Positions 44,621-55,112 of a stretch of 64,000 bases of DNA are shown here, one piece after another. Position numbers and translations under genes: made by a program. The notes beneath the pieces are model-generated. The model did not search any database. It was not told the DNA's origin and was given only the letters and a program-made list of their open reading frames with translations. The stretch spans positions 216,967,435 through 217,031,434 of the forward strand of contig NC_080572.1 in the NCBI RefSeq assembly GCF_030247185.1, written 5' to 3'. Each line of letters begins with the position of its first letter. Position 1 is the stretch's first letter. Source of the stretch: Malaya genurostris. Taxonomy: Eukaryota > Arthropoda > Insecta > Diptera > Culicidae.

Positions 44621-44940
44621 TGTTTTTGCAGATTTTCGGACACTTAATTTGAAATAACTGACACTGCACTTTAACTAATTAACACAGTTTTTATTGAACC
44701 GAGAAAAAGGCGTCTGAACTGGACGGTGATTTATTTGAACTGAGTTATGTGTGTCTACTACACATGCGATTGATCGAACTGATTTGAAAGGCCTTTTCGA
44801 TTAGGAGAAACTACCTGATAAGAGAGATTGTGAAACAAGTAGAAATCTGAGATGTGTGCAAACGGGATAGATCTAATATCGATCTCTACAGACTAGGGTT
44901 GTTCAAGATAAATGGTATGCATCCTAATTCCGCCTAAACA
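44621..44940 (-). repeat. 5' LTR of the BEL element (promoter-bearing)
   Basis: 320 bp, same sequence as the 3' LTR as far as I can compare by eye. In element orientation, TCAGTT initiator-like words (AACTCAGTTC, TGTCAGTTAT) lie downstream of the middle and AATAAA signals are near. No strong TATA box. It should drive transcription of the element toward lower coordinates. Confidence 0.95.
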
Positions 44941-44945
44941 CCGGC

Positions 44946-45300
44946 AAACAAACCAACTTCGGTTATTCCGGTCATCTGAATCCGGTTTTGGAAGAATTGG
45001 AAATGGTGATTAAAAACTGAAAAAGGGTCTCACTCGCTTTCCTACAAGATGGCCACATCGATTTTCACAAACTTATAGGTTCAAAGGAAAAGTCTTACAG
45101 TTTCATACGGAATTCCCAAATTTGTTATGGATACTACTTCCGGTTCCGGAACTACAGGGTAAACAGAATTTGTAGAGTTTGTTAGATTTAGTCCGAACAA
45201 ACTTTTCTATTTCTATTCAATGAACAGCTGTTTTTGCGAATTTCACAGTATTGTTTTTTATGTTATGAGTATAATGAGAAAGGCATTATCACACCACTAA
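44946..45300 (+). repeat. GCCTTTCTCAT-family repeat, right part after the BEL insertion
   Basis: Carries TTCCGGTTCCGGAACTACAG and ends ATGAGAAAGGCATTATCACA (then CCACTA). This is the inverse of the GCCTTTCTCAT start at 36762. Together with 36760-37422 it makes one repeat of about 1 kb into which the BEL element inserted. Confidence 0.65.
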
Positions 45301-45317
45301 AAAACAACAGGTTTTTT

Positions 45318-45486
45318 TTGGAAAAAGATACACTCAGAGACAGGACTCGAACCTGCGTTCCTATGCAATCTGTGCATACGCGTTTATCATATCTGCCACC
45401 CTAAGCTTTGATAGACACAGTTCTACTGCAAAACTGAGTTGGTAAGCGTACCTATATCGAACAACGGTCTAAATCCTAGCCGCCCC
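45318..45486 (-). mobile_element. tRNA-derived SINE, family S2, copy 1
   Basis: On the minus strand the B box GGTTCGAGTCCTG lies 43 bp after an A box-like GGTGGCAGATATGATAAACG. The tail is ATCTTTTTCC-A/C-rich. About 85 bp upstream of the tRNA-like part (GCGGCTAGGATTTAGACC, TACGCTTACCAA, CAGTTTTGCAGTAGAACTGT) is also conserved in the copy at 51727-51899, so the element begins before the tRNA-like region. Confidence 0.75.
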
Positions 45487-45534
45487 ACTCTTACTTGTGG
45501 CGACTTAGGTATGACAACTAGAAAATAATAGTTT

Positions 45535-45615
45535 CAAGAATGTTTTGTTAAATTTTGAAGTCAAACGAAACAGGACTCTTGGCCCTATGCGCCGAGCTCT
45601 TGCTTCTTCGCAGTA
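45535..45615 (+). repeat. short dispersed repeat shared with 24.2 kb
   Basis: GCGCCGAGCTCTTGCTTCTT and neighbouring words match 24180-24265. The adjacent retrotransposon remnant begins just after it. Confidence 0.6.
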
Positions 45616-45616
45616 T

Positions 45617-47392
45617 GAGATAAGCAAGTAGCGACACGGAAGCTGCTTAAACACTTTCATCGTTACCCCGGAGATGGTCAAATGCGCTGCAAAAAAACTG
45701 AAAAGTTCATTTTCTCCTGGCCCGATGGCTTACCTGCTGATATTTTACATCGCTGTATTGACGCTTTAGCTGGACCACTAAGTGTTATTTTCACTCGATC
45801 ATTTGAGCAAGCTAATATGGAAACAATCCTACATTTGCCCAATATTCAAAGATAGCGATCGTCGTAATGTTGTAAACTATCGTGGCATAACTAATCTTTC
45901 CGCTTCATCGAAACTTTTCGAGATTATTGTGAGTAGTGCTATATTAGATCGAGCAAGGAATTATATATCATTCGATCAACATGGATTCATGCCAGGAAGA
46001 TCGTTTGCAACAAATCTGCTAACACTTACTTCAAAGTGTATTGCCAGCATGGAAGCTAAAGCTCAGATGGATGTCGTGTACACGGATCTAAAAGCTGCTT
46101 TCGACAAAATTGACCACACAATACTTCTCAGCAAATTATCTCGTCTCGGATTTTCCGCCCATCTTGTGTCCTGGTTGAGCTCATATCTCTCCGGGAGAGT
46201 TCTACGAGTAAAATTGAGCAACAGTTCATCATCACTTTTATCTAACAACTCAGGAGTTCCCCAAGGCAGTAATTTAGGACCTTTGCTTTTCGTGTTATAT
46301 TTCAATGATGTCTCATTTGCTTTGGAAACTGATTGGAAACTTACATATGCAGACGACCTGAAATTGTACCTCGTTATTCGCACTGTGGAGGATTGTTGGC
46401 TGTTGCAAAATGCACTTGAATCGTTCGTAGATTGATGTAGTCGAAACAAACTTATAATCAACGTCACAAAAAGTCAGGTGATCACGTTTCACCGTACCCT
46501 GAGACCTGTTAAATTTGACTATCGCATCGATGGCTCAGTCTTGACTAGAGTTACCCAGGTACGCGATTTGGGAATACTGCTAGATGAAAAATTATCATTT
46601 GATTTACAACGATCACAGATCATCTCAAAAGCATCACGTCAATTGGGCTTTATCAGTGAAATCGCCAAGGATTTTAGAGATCCTCACTGTTTGAAAGCTT
46701 TGTATTGTTCACTTGTCCGGCCAATTCCAGAGAATGTTTCAGTAGTTTGGATTTCTTATCAACTTTTGTGGAGCACACGCATTGAAAGAGTTCAAAAACG
46801 ATTCGTTCGTCTGGCATTACGAAACTTACCTTGGCAGAATTCTGCAAATTTGCCCCCATATCAGGATAGATGTCAACTATCAGGAATCGATACGCTTCAT
46901 CGGCGCCGAAAAATCCAACAAGCAATAATAATTGCAAAACTGATCTATGGGGAAATTGATGCTCCTGAATTACGCTCTGGTGTAAATTTTTGGATATCGA
47001 ATAGGACACTGCGGAATACAACACTGCTTCAGCAGAGATTTCACAGGACTCGTTTTGGCTTTAATGAACCGATTACTGCTTCCATTCGAACTTTCACCGC
47101 TGTTGAGGATCTTTTCGAGTTTGGTGAATCATCTAGTCATTTCGCGAAAAAAACTGAAAAGATCCACTGTGATTTGAATTTTTAAGATATTTTATTAGTG
47201 ACATTTGTGATACTAGCTTTAAGCTACATTGTGTTTTATTACTTTCGTTTATGGTTTTGAAAAGATATTGGTTTTTGCGCCCGTTTGAGAATGACAAACG
47301 AACAGTTCAACTCAAATGGGTTTTTTTCCCACTCTAATTGTCCATTTAGATCTTGTATCCGATGGACACATTAATAGTAAATAAATAAATCA
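45617..47392 (+). mobile_element. 5'-truncated non-LTR retrotransposon (Jockey/CR1-type)
   Basis: It contains the downstream two-thirds of a reverse transcriptase ORF and a 3' untranslated region ending in AGTAAATAAATAAAT, a short tandem tail seen in CR1/Jockey-type elements. No endonuclease or ORF1 is present, consistent with 5' truncation. No RNase H. No target duplication could be defined because other repeats abut both ends. Confidence 0.8.
45670..47185 (+). pseudogene. reverse transcriptase, one nonsense codon and two frameshifts
   Basis: FSPGPDGLP-type RT block 1 at about 45710 is broken by a one-base loss, and a second shift occurs near 45810. From 45782 the frame is continuous to 47185 except for TGA at 46433-46435, where a Trp codon is expected (FVD*CSRNK). 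It carries NYRGITNLSASSKLFE, DQHGFMPGRS, VYTDLKAAFDKIDH, GVPQGSNLGPLLF and the catalytic TYADDLKLY, then RDLGILLDEKLSF and IERVQKRFVRLALRNLPW. All RT catalytic residues are preserved. A replication-derived copy inactivated by few mutations. Confidence 0.85.
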
Positions 47393-47463
47393 GTGCATAG
47401 CAGTTCAAATAGAACTGCTTGATTCAAAACTACCCAGTTCAATTTGAACCGCTAAGCAGACGT
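47390..47463 (+). repeat. 74-bp palindromic dispersed repeat, copy 2
   Basis: TCAGTGCATAGCAGTTCAAA at the left and GAACCGCTAAGCAGACGT at the right, the same length as copy 1 at 1445-1518 in the opposite orientation. It is wedged between the retrotransposon tail and a mariner end. Confidence 0.6.
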
Positions 47464-47464
47464 A

Positions 47465-48030
47465 ACACATGGGCTGAAAAGTCCCTAGTCTAACACATAG
47501 ATTGTTGCAATGATCTTTTTTTTAGGCCATACTAACCTTTAAAAGACAGCTGTTAAAATTTCATGATATTCTATTCATTACTTTGTTATTTTCGTTACTT
47601 TTGTTATTTTCAGAACAATGGGTCAAAAACAATTTCGTGTTTTGATTTTACACTGCTTCTTGATGGAAAAAATACCGTTCAAGCGAAGCAATGGATTGAA
47701 AAGTGTTATGAAGACTCCGCTCTATCAGAAACAACGATAAAACGTTGGTTAGCTGACTTCAAACGTGGTCGTAAAGACACGGATGATGCAGAACGCAGTG
47801 GACTTCCAAACAAGGAACGCAGGGGACTTACAACAATCGGCTGGAAAGGTTATGGCCTCGATATTTTGAGATGTGCGTTGTGTAATATTTATCGACTTTC
47901 TTGAGAAAGGAAATATCATTAGCTGTGAATATTATATAGCGTTGTTGGAGCGTTTGAGGGCTGAAATTGCAAAGAAATGACCGCATATGGCAAAAAAAAA
48001 TTGTTTCATCAAGACAACGCACCGTGACAC
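47465..48030 (+). mobile_element. mariner relic, internally deleted
   Basis: TA followed by ACACATGGGCTGAAAAGTCC marks the left end. The plus strand has the mariner start (MGQKQFRVLI, then frame-shifted GKNTVQAKQWIEKCYEDSA), WLADFKRGRKDTDDAERSGL, and after a deletion LLERLRAEIAKK and FHQDNAP (second catalytic region, about 47995-48025). The C-terminal YSPDLAP block and right end are missing. Its protein resembles that of copies A and B but the ends differ. Confidence 0.75.
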
Positions 48031-48999
48031 AAGTATAAGCTCACGTGTTGATTGGTTTGATGACGTCCTGTTCGCTTATCTGTTCAGTGATCCCCTTGCA
48101 CACCACCCATACATTTATGCTCATGAAAGTATGCCTAATTATCTCCAAGTTTATCTCGTATAAGATTGCCAGATGTCACACCTCATAAAATGCCGGACAC
48201 GCAATCTCACTTTACCTAATTAACTTCCGGACAGTGAAGATGCTCCGGAAAAGAGGAGAAAAAAATAAATGAGAAAAGTTTGGAAACTTTCCTAAACTGC
48301 CAATGTTTATTGCCGCTTGCTGCTAAGATAGCACTCTCCAGTCATGACCACTGTGTGTTCATACATTAGCCAGAGAACCACAGAATCAACAGTGCATGCA
48401 AACATACGCAAAAAAAATAAACAAAACTCATATGCGCTAAAATCGGATGCAAAAAAAATACCACGAACCTGAGGTGTACATGGACGATCCCGATGCCGTA
48501 GTATCCGGACGCCGTGCCGAGCTGGCACGGGAGTTGTTGTTGGTGTTGAACTGGAGCATTTTGATCGGATGCGTCGCAGGATTGATAGTGGGTGCCATTC
48601 AGCACAGTAATAGCATATGCGAATGCGACCCGACAGGAGAAAATTTATGTGTATATGTTTTTGTTTACGTCCGTGTGATTAGTTCCAAACTGTTGGAACC
48701 ACAATCCCACTTCCTGTGCCCTCTCGGTTAGTGGCTAACCTCCTTTTGTTGGACGTTTGCTGATACCTGCTGCGCTTAGCTAATTTATTTAAATCACACC
48801 TCTGCTTCCCACGGTCGCAGCCGAAGTCGTGCGGTCGGACGTAATTTATGCGGCCGTTGGATATATTCACTTCTACGGATTCGGAATGGGAACACACCCT
48901 CAATAAAAAAAAATCCCGCGAATCACCACCGTGGGATCAACTTTGGCACTCACTGAAAGACATTCGAATCACTTAGAGCATTTCATGATCAACTTTATT
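48031..48999. other. unassigned DNA, moderately GC-rich
   Basis: A plus-strand frame at 48447-48620 includes a hydrophobic run (LLLVLNWSILIGCVAGLIVG) that resembles a membrane segment, starting after MDDPDAVVSGRRAE. There is no supporting homology or splice evidence. It could be an exon fragment or chance. Confidence 0.3.
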
Positions 49000-50620
49000 G
49001 CTCCACTAGAACCTTGTTAGTACATACAGCCGATGGAAAACTTTTCAATAAACTTTGGCTTCACAAGAATGCAAAAGATTCACAACGCGCGCCAGAAGCG
49101 AACAAAGCCACCAACGAACTGCTCTCTTAATACACTCCCACACCTGGCAACGTCTCACCGAATTCAGACAAAATGTGGCAGTTTCACTTCACTTGCCTCC
49201 TGCTGTAACCTACACACGCCTAGATATCTGGGTTGAACCGACGACTACGACCTATTGTTTCGCGAGGAATACGACAAGAACGAACCACAAAAAATAAGCA
49301 AAGCGAGAGCGACAGTACTCGACAAAAGGCGAGGAATCTGCGTACATACAATATTCATGCACCTTTTCTCGACATAGGATACGAACGTCGACTGGTTGAC
49401 TGGCTGGCAGCTTGGTTCCGGTTCCCGAAATCGCAATACGCTAGCTGTAGCAAGTAGTAGCTGCCAGACTGTGGTGTATATACACGCGTTGCCGTGGAGG
49501 AATCGCTAGAACAGCACATACATATATAGCAGCGAAAAGGATCGAGAAAAGCAACGTGCTTCCAAGCCCAAACGACGAGCCCAAGAGAGAGAGTTTATCT
49601 ATCCTTTTGCATTCGGTGTTTTATCGAGGTGTGGACGGAAGCGCACAGTGAAATCGAGTGAACTGTTTGGTCAAGATACGATGCCGAGCGTAACAGGTGA
49701 TTGGGAAGTCGTCCATCTATTTCATACTAGTCGGGAAAATATTTCTACTTAACTTAGTGATTGTATAAAAGCTATCACAACAGTGTTTGATCGTGTCAGC
49801 GAACAATTCGCTGCAGTTAAAACGAATGCCCGATGTACCACGCATTGCACCAAACACCAAGCGTCTCCAGCAAACCCGTCCGACCGGGAAGTAAGCAGCC
49901 TATCCTAGTGTGCAATGTACACGAAAACAAAGCACTCCGGTGGGATTCGGAGCGCCAGAGAAAGAGAGTCGACACGGCGAACACAAACTTTGACGCATGC
50001 GTTCATCCCCGTTGCCCCAAATACTACACATCCCATCAGCATCAACAAAACATCGGCAAATCCACAACTGGTGGCAGCTCGTGTTCGACGGCTTCACGAC
50101 GAGGCTGCCCCTTTTCTTCGAAAATTTGTCGTCGAACCGCTGCTGAGGTTGGGCGTCAATGTCGAATGGAACGGGGCACTCTCAAACTGAAGTCGTAAGC
50201 AGATTATTGCCACACACAAGAGGGCTGTGACCCAAGAAAATAAACATTTGATGAGCCTTCTGAGTGAAATCATAATACAATTTTATTCAACCTGAGCGCC
50301 AGCCCACGAACACCTGATTCAGCACAAGCCGCTGCTCTCGATTAGCGCCTCTATCGACTGCCATCTCGTGCCTGTCGGGCAAAGTAGCGACGCAACAGCA
50401 TCCGAGAAACCGAAGGCCACCGGAGCCGTGAATGAGGGGCGAACCCCGCGCAAGGGCTACTGTTGCTGTTGCTGTTGCCGTTGCTACGGGAATCAAAGTC
50501 CTACGCTGTGGAGTAGAATTTTCGAACAGAGCAAGCCAAGCCAAGAGCGTGTAGCATAACTTCCGATGAATATCAACAGGATATGCGGTAAAAGCACATA
50601 ACTAGCTCGCATACAATAAG
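49000..50620 (+). promoter_or_regulatory. candidate host promoter / 5' exon region
   Basis: GC-richer, low-repeat DNA with open frames in several phases. GAGAGAG occurs at about 49590; ATGCCGAGCGTAACAG|GTGATT at 49681 could be a short first coding segment ending at a splice donor; and TATAAAAGC at about 49766 has TGTCAGC about 30 bp downstream. Which, if any, is used is unknown. The 121-codon frame at 49833 and the Cys-rich frame at 50368 lack domains. Weakly supported. Confidence 0.25.
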
Positions 50621-51589
50621 CGAAAACAAGCTCTGGTACGGTACGTTTCTTTCCCTTCGTTTGCACATAAAATGTTATACCGAGCGAGCTTCGGTACTGG
50701 AGGCTACAGGGATTTGATGATTTTTGTATTAGCCCTGGAACGGGCGCTTGTTGCTGTGAGTAAATATAGAAGCTATCTACACTCCACCTGAGAGCCTCAA
50801 AACTGGTCTCAGCACAGCCAGATGCGAAGCCACACAGTTCCGTTTAAATACACTTTAAGTAAATTGGCTGATTAAATCTTATTGAACTGCAGCTCGGTAG
50901 CAGTTGCTGTAGTTAAAATGAAGTTATTTGATTCATAAAATACTTTCTGCTCATAGTATTGATAAAATCGTAAAACTCTTGCACACATTGCTATCCACAT
51001 TCGCTACATCTCGTGTCGCCTATCCTGTCTATCGTCTATGGTCGTCACCAGAGCTTGATGATTGCTTCTTGTTATTCAATTAAGTGAGATTGGCAGTAGT
51101 TGCTTGGATAAATTGATTAATTAATTATTAATTCAATTCATTTTAACGTACGTTATCTATTTCTTTCTTCACCAGCCGACGTCGATACTTCCAAGCATGA
51201 GTATTAGCCATTATGTCAACTTAGTTTCCTAATTAATCTCTTGATTGATTATTCTTAGTGGAGTCCTCTAGTGTGACGATCGTTTTCTAATGTTTTTACC
51301 ATTGCTTCAAAATAATAATTATATACCAAGTCATTACATGGAACATTTTTTGAGGTACACTGATTAGTAGCAACAGATATAGAAGAGGATGTATCCGACT
51401 AACCAAAAGTTCAGACTGACTCAGCTAATTTTTTTAGGGTTTTACGTAAACTGAATTTGAACAAGCGAAATACAGCTTTTCGTCATTTTGTCGTGAATAC
51501 GACTACTTTTCGAGCGCCTTTTCAAAATTTACTATGTACAAGAATGGGTGAAACTTAATCGTGAATACCTCTTGTCGTACTCAACCCTA
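50621..51589. other. unassigned DNA
   Basis: No gene or repeat is recognised. AT content rises again from about 50.8 kb. ATTAATTAATTATTAATTC at about 51116 is a short AT palindromic run. Confidence 0.3.
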
Positions 51590-51726
51590 TAACATAACCT
51601 GCTATCGAAAATATGATCAGCAATTTATGAAAAAAATCAGTAGTTTTAAAATTATAGTTTTTGCAATGACAGAGTGGAAACATATATTAGAGAAGCCACA
51701 TGAATGAGAAACTCACAGAAAAGATG
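51590..51726 (+). repeat. dispersed repeat fragment shared with 16.4 and 36.7 kb
   Basis: ATCGAAAATATGATCAGCAA resembles R-a. GCAATGACAGAGTGGAAACA and GAGAAGCCACATGAATGA match 36691-36735. Confidence 0.55.
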
Positions 51727-51899
51727 TTTTTTTTTTTGAAAAAGATAGACTCAGAGACAGGACTCGAACCTGCGTTCTTATGCAATTCGTGCATACGCGT
51801 TACTATTTTCGCCAGCCTGAGCTGTGGTTGACACGGCTCTACCACAAAACTGGGTTTGGTAAGCGTACATCGAACATGGTCTAAATCCTAGCCGCTTCA
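51727..51899 (-). mobile_element. tRNA-derived SINE, family S2, copy 2
   Basis: Same order as 45318-45486: on the minus strand GCGGCTAGGATTTAGACC, TACGCTTACCAA, A box-like GCTGGCGAAAATAGTAACGC, B box GGTTCGAGTCCTG, then CTTTTTCAAAAAAA. Confidence 0.75.
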
Positions 51900-52078
51900 C
51901 GACCGGTTTCATATATCCAAACATCTTCTCTGTTCATCAGACAACAAACACTAGTCTTCTCGCTCTATAGCTATTCTTCCACTCAAGCACTGGGAAGAAG
52001 AGTATATTTATAATCACTTATTGCCTTTTCTACTGTGCCAGTCCCATCTCTGAGCGTATCCTTTTCCAAAAACGTGCT

Positions 52079-53850
52079 TAATCCACCTAGCAGTGAGATG
52101 ATACCTTTTTTATCAATCCGCATTGTTTTTTGCATGAATATTCTTCGGTGTTTCAGTTTTTATCACATTATTCTAATGTCCGTCGTTTTAAGTGGCAATT
52201 TGCGATTTTAATCACTCATTACTCTGTAATGTCGAAACTGCAAATCGGATCAAATTTGAATCTAAAAGTGTAACAATCGATTAAACTTTCCATGATATGT
52301 CGAAGTAATTTCCACTTTAGAGTTGGAGGTAATTTAAAGTACTTCCAGAGCCGGTATTCAGGAACCAGCATAACCCAAACCAGATTCGTATGGCCATACT
52401 ATGACGAATAAATTGCAATATTTTTGAGTCCAACTTTAAAGCTTTTCGGGATTGTCATCTTCTATATCGGTTTGAATTTTAAAACTTCATCATCCTATAA
52501 TTCAAAAAACGGAAGTCAAATATGGATAAAATTTTATTTATTTTAATTTGAACTTTTGTTTCTGAAATTCAATTAGGCTTCTTCTGAGAAAATGATTGAG
52601 CTTTGAGAAACGATTCGATTCTGGAACCCGAGTTCGAAATTCGATGTAGCCGAAGTCAGACAAATTCACCTGAGTAGCTGTATAGTTTACATTTGTTTCA
52701 AAATCTTTGAAAATCAATGTAGACATCCTTGAGAAATCGTAGTGCGAATTAAATTTTTGGGTGCGTTCCGAAACGAAAACTGAATACAACCAAAAATGAA
52801 ATAAGTTTATTTGGTTATTGACTATCCAAATATGCTAACCCGATAAACCTGATTAATTTATGTGAAATAGACATTTTCATACTAATCACCCTGTATCTCC
52901 GAAACCGGAAGTTTGATCTGACTGAAAAACAAGATGTTTTATAGAATCTTAAAACTTTTCATTTGAATCTTAGGTGATTCTTAGATCTCATTTGAATCTT
53001 AGATCGGTTCAGCCATCTACGAGAAAAATGAGTTACACAGTTTTAATTTCGTTACACATATCATCCTGTTGTTCCGGAACCAGAGGTCGGAACCAATCAT
53101 AATTCAGAAACCTTGTTTGGGGGCATACGAATTTTTCTGAGTTTGTAGAAAACGGTTGAGTCATCTCCGAAAAAAATTGAGTGAAATTATTTGTTACACA
53201 CGCATTTGCTTATCTCGACGAACTGAATCGAATGGTATATGGCTGTTATGTTCTTCCAGCATTTATTGCTGTAAGTAGTTTAAATCAATATAATTATGGA
53301 ATTGCTTTCCACTCAAAAATGCTTCCATCAACTGGTTTACATATATCATATTCGAACGATTATGTTGCCAAAAACGAACCGTGCTATATCATGCTGTACA
53401 CAGTCTTTTAAATACTTAGAAACAAATGTATGTAACGGTATAAAAAATCGTGTTTTATGTTGCTCCCAAGCATGGACAAATTTTAACAATCTATGGTTTG
53501 ATGGATAGGTATTACCGTGAGAAATCTAAGTCTGAAAATATATTCTGTTTTCAAGGTCAATTGTGACAGATACTGTTAAAAAACTGAAAATTTTGACATA
53601 AAACTTCGTATAACTCAAAAAGTAAACAACCGATCTTGAAACCATTCAATAGCGTTCAGGGTGACGGGAAGACCTTTCATTTGCGACTAGTTTGATCAAA
53701 ATCGGTCCAGCCATACAGACACACACACGGACATTTTCTCAGTTCGTCGAGCTGAATCGATTGGTATATGACATTCGGTCTTGGATAATTTGTCTAAAGT
53801 TTGAGCGAATTCTATACCTATTTATCATATTTATTTAAAAAAAAGGTAAA
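52079..53850 (-). repeat. GCCTTTCTCAT-family repeat, long copy
   Basis: Starts AATCCACCTAGCAGTGAGAT. Reiterated blocks on the theme 'TCCGGAACC(G/A)GAAGTCGGA', 'CTCCGA(A/G)AAAAATGAG' and 'CGACGAACTGAATCGAATGG' follow. It ends near AATTCTATACCTATTTATCA. Short open frames (53181-53411, 53296-53508) belong to the repeat. Confidence 0.6.
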
Positions 53851-53909
53851 AATCATTTTTTCTGTGAGTTAGTTTCATTTCGCTTCTCCAATAAATCGTC
53901 AAAATCATA

Positions 53910-54040
53910 ATTTTCTAAAATGTTTAGTATCAAAGAGAAAAACTCATTACGCTTGTTTGTCTTCCTCGTGCTCGGACCAGAGTCACGAACGGTACTGGAG
54001 AATGACACGAAACAGCAGACAGTCAAACCACACAAATGGC
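53910..54040 (+). repeat. dispersed repeat R-a, fragment
   Basis: AGTATCAAAGAGAAAAACTC, CTTCCTCGTGCTCGGAC correspond to 16462-16520 (GAGAAAAACTCATG, CTTTCTCGTCCTCGGAC). Confidence 0.5.
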
Positions 54041-54654
54041 AGCAGTCGCCGACTGTACTTCGCCGTGACTGTAACGATGAAAAATTTCACAGATCTCATG
54101 ACAATTTCTCTCGTGAATGTCGCTGTATGCTCTCATCGGTAGCTGTTCCTTGCTCTACAACATGAGAATGGCTAACCACAATAAACAGTTGATGGTTGAT
54201 TTACTTCAATGCACTTTTTCGATCAAACAATTAAACGCCGCTTAGCATGAAGTAGAATTGTAGAAGTTTAGAATTACTTAACGCTACTCATATAACTGAA
54301 ATTGAACCGGTAATGAAAACAACGCCGTTCGCTCAATTTATCGCCACAGAGCGGTCACAGCGGATATATGTTAACAGTCCAGTTATGTAAAATGTCATGA
54401 CATTCTCGAAAACCGTGACCGAAAACGAATACAGCAGCTACCTATCTAGCATGTACGTATACTACCACAAAGGGAACGCTGTTGCTTTAACTACTGTGAG
54501 AGAGTACGACAAAATTAACTACTCTCAATATTGCTGTCGTATGTCGTGGCTCTTATGATTACGCCGAACTCTCGTGTCATTGAGTGTTGGCTACTTTTGA
54601 ATATAGCAGCTGCGCGTATCGTTGGCAGTGACTGTTATATCCTTGGCGACCGTT
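54041..54654. other. unassigned DNA
   Basis: No gene or repeat recognised with confidence. Confidence 0.3.
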
Positions 54655-55112
54655 TAAAAAAATGTTCGCACCCTTGTGCCTGACATGTGATTTCAACTAG
54701 ACGGTGCCACATCCCACACGGCACGTGAAACAATGACCAAATTGAGAGCCACCTTCGGTGAACAGCTTATCTCACGTTTTGGGCCCGTCGATTGATCACC
54801 TTGATCGTGTGATTTAACGCCGTTGGACTATTTCTTGTAGGGCCATGTTATGGCTAATGTCTACAAGAATAAATCAGCAACGATTGACTCACTGGAATAT
54901 TGAAGCATTTATTCGTAAAATACCGGCCGATATGTTGGAGAGAGTGTGGCAAAATTGAACCTTGCGTATAAACCAACCAAAGCGGATTGTGACCAACATT
55001 TGCATGAAATCATCTTCAAACATTTAATTATTTTGATCGTTCTATCGATTCCAATAGCGATTTCATAAATTATTTTAAATCAAATCCTATACCTTTTAAA
55101 AATCACTCTTCA
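54655..55112 (+). pseudogene. DD41D transposase relic
   Basis: A plus-strand frame with three or more stops reads FQLDGATSHTARETMTKL, FGEQLISRFGPVD, SCDLTPLDYFL and ends LHEIIFKHL. The second and third aspartates are 41 residues apart, as in the element at 35278-35937. The right end AAAAATCACTCTT matches the AAAATCACCCTT terminus of that element. The 5' two-thirds is missing. An older copy of the same family. Confidence 0.75.

Larger units (their letters stand above)
37423..44940 (-). mobile_element. full-length BEL/Pao LTR retrotransposon
   Basis: The 7,518-bp element is flanked by the 5-bp duplication CCGGC (37418-37422, 44941-44945). It has two 320-bp LTRs that I cannot tell apart, a tRNA-Tyr-type primer-binding site next to the 5' LTR, and one long Gag-Pol frame with gag, zinc knuckles, protease, RT, RNase H and integrase. 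The gene order (integrase last) and the gag and C-terminal domains are those of BEL/Pao elements. Indistinguishable LTRs and an unbroken frame imply a recent insertion that may still be active. It sits inside an older dispersed repeat. Confidence 0.95.

Noticed and set aside
44361..44669. 102-codon frame across the 5' LTR and leader
   Set aside because: It crosses the LTR boundary and primer-binding site and has no domain.
45340..45400. tRNA gene on the minus strand at 45.34 kb (and 51.75 kb)
   Set aside because: A and B boxes are present but two dispersed copies with the same flanks show it is a SINE.
46063..46467. Minus-strand 134-codon frame
   Set aside because: Antisense shadow of the reverse transcriptase with YADD.
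49833..50198. 121-codon and 91-codon frames in different phases
   Set aside because: Mutually overlapping frames in a GC-richer stretch, neither with a domain; coding status cannot be supported.
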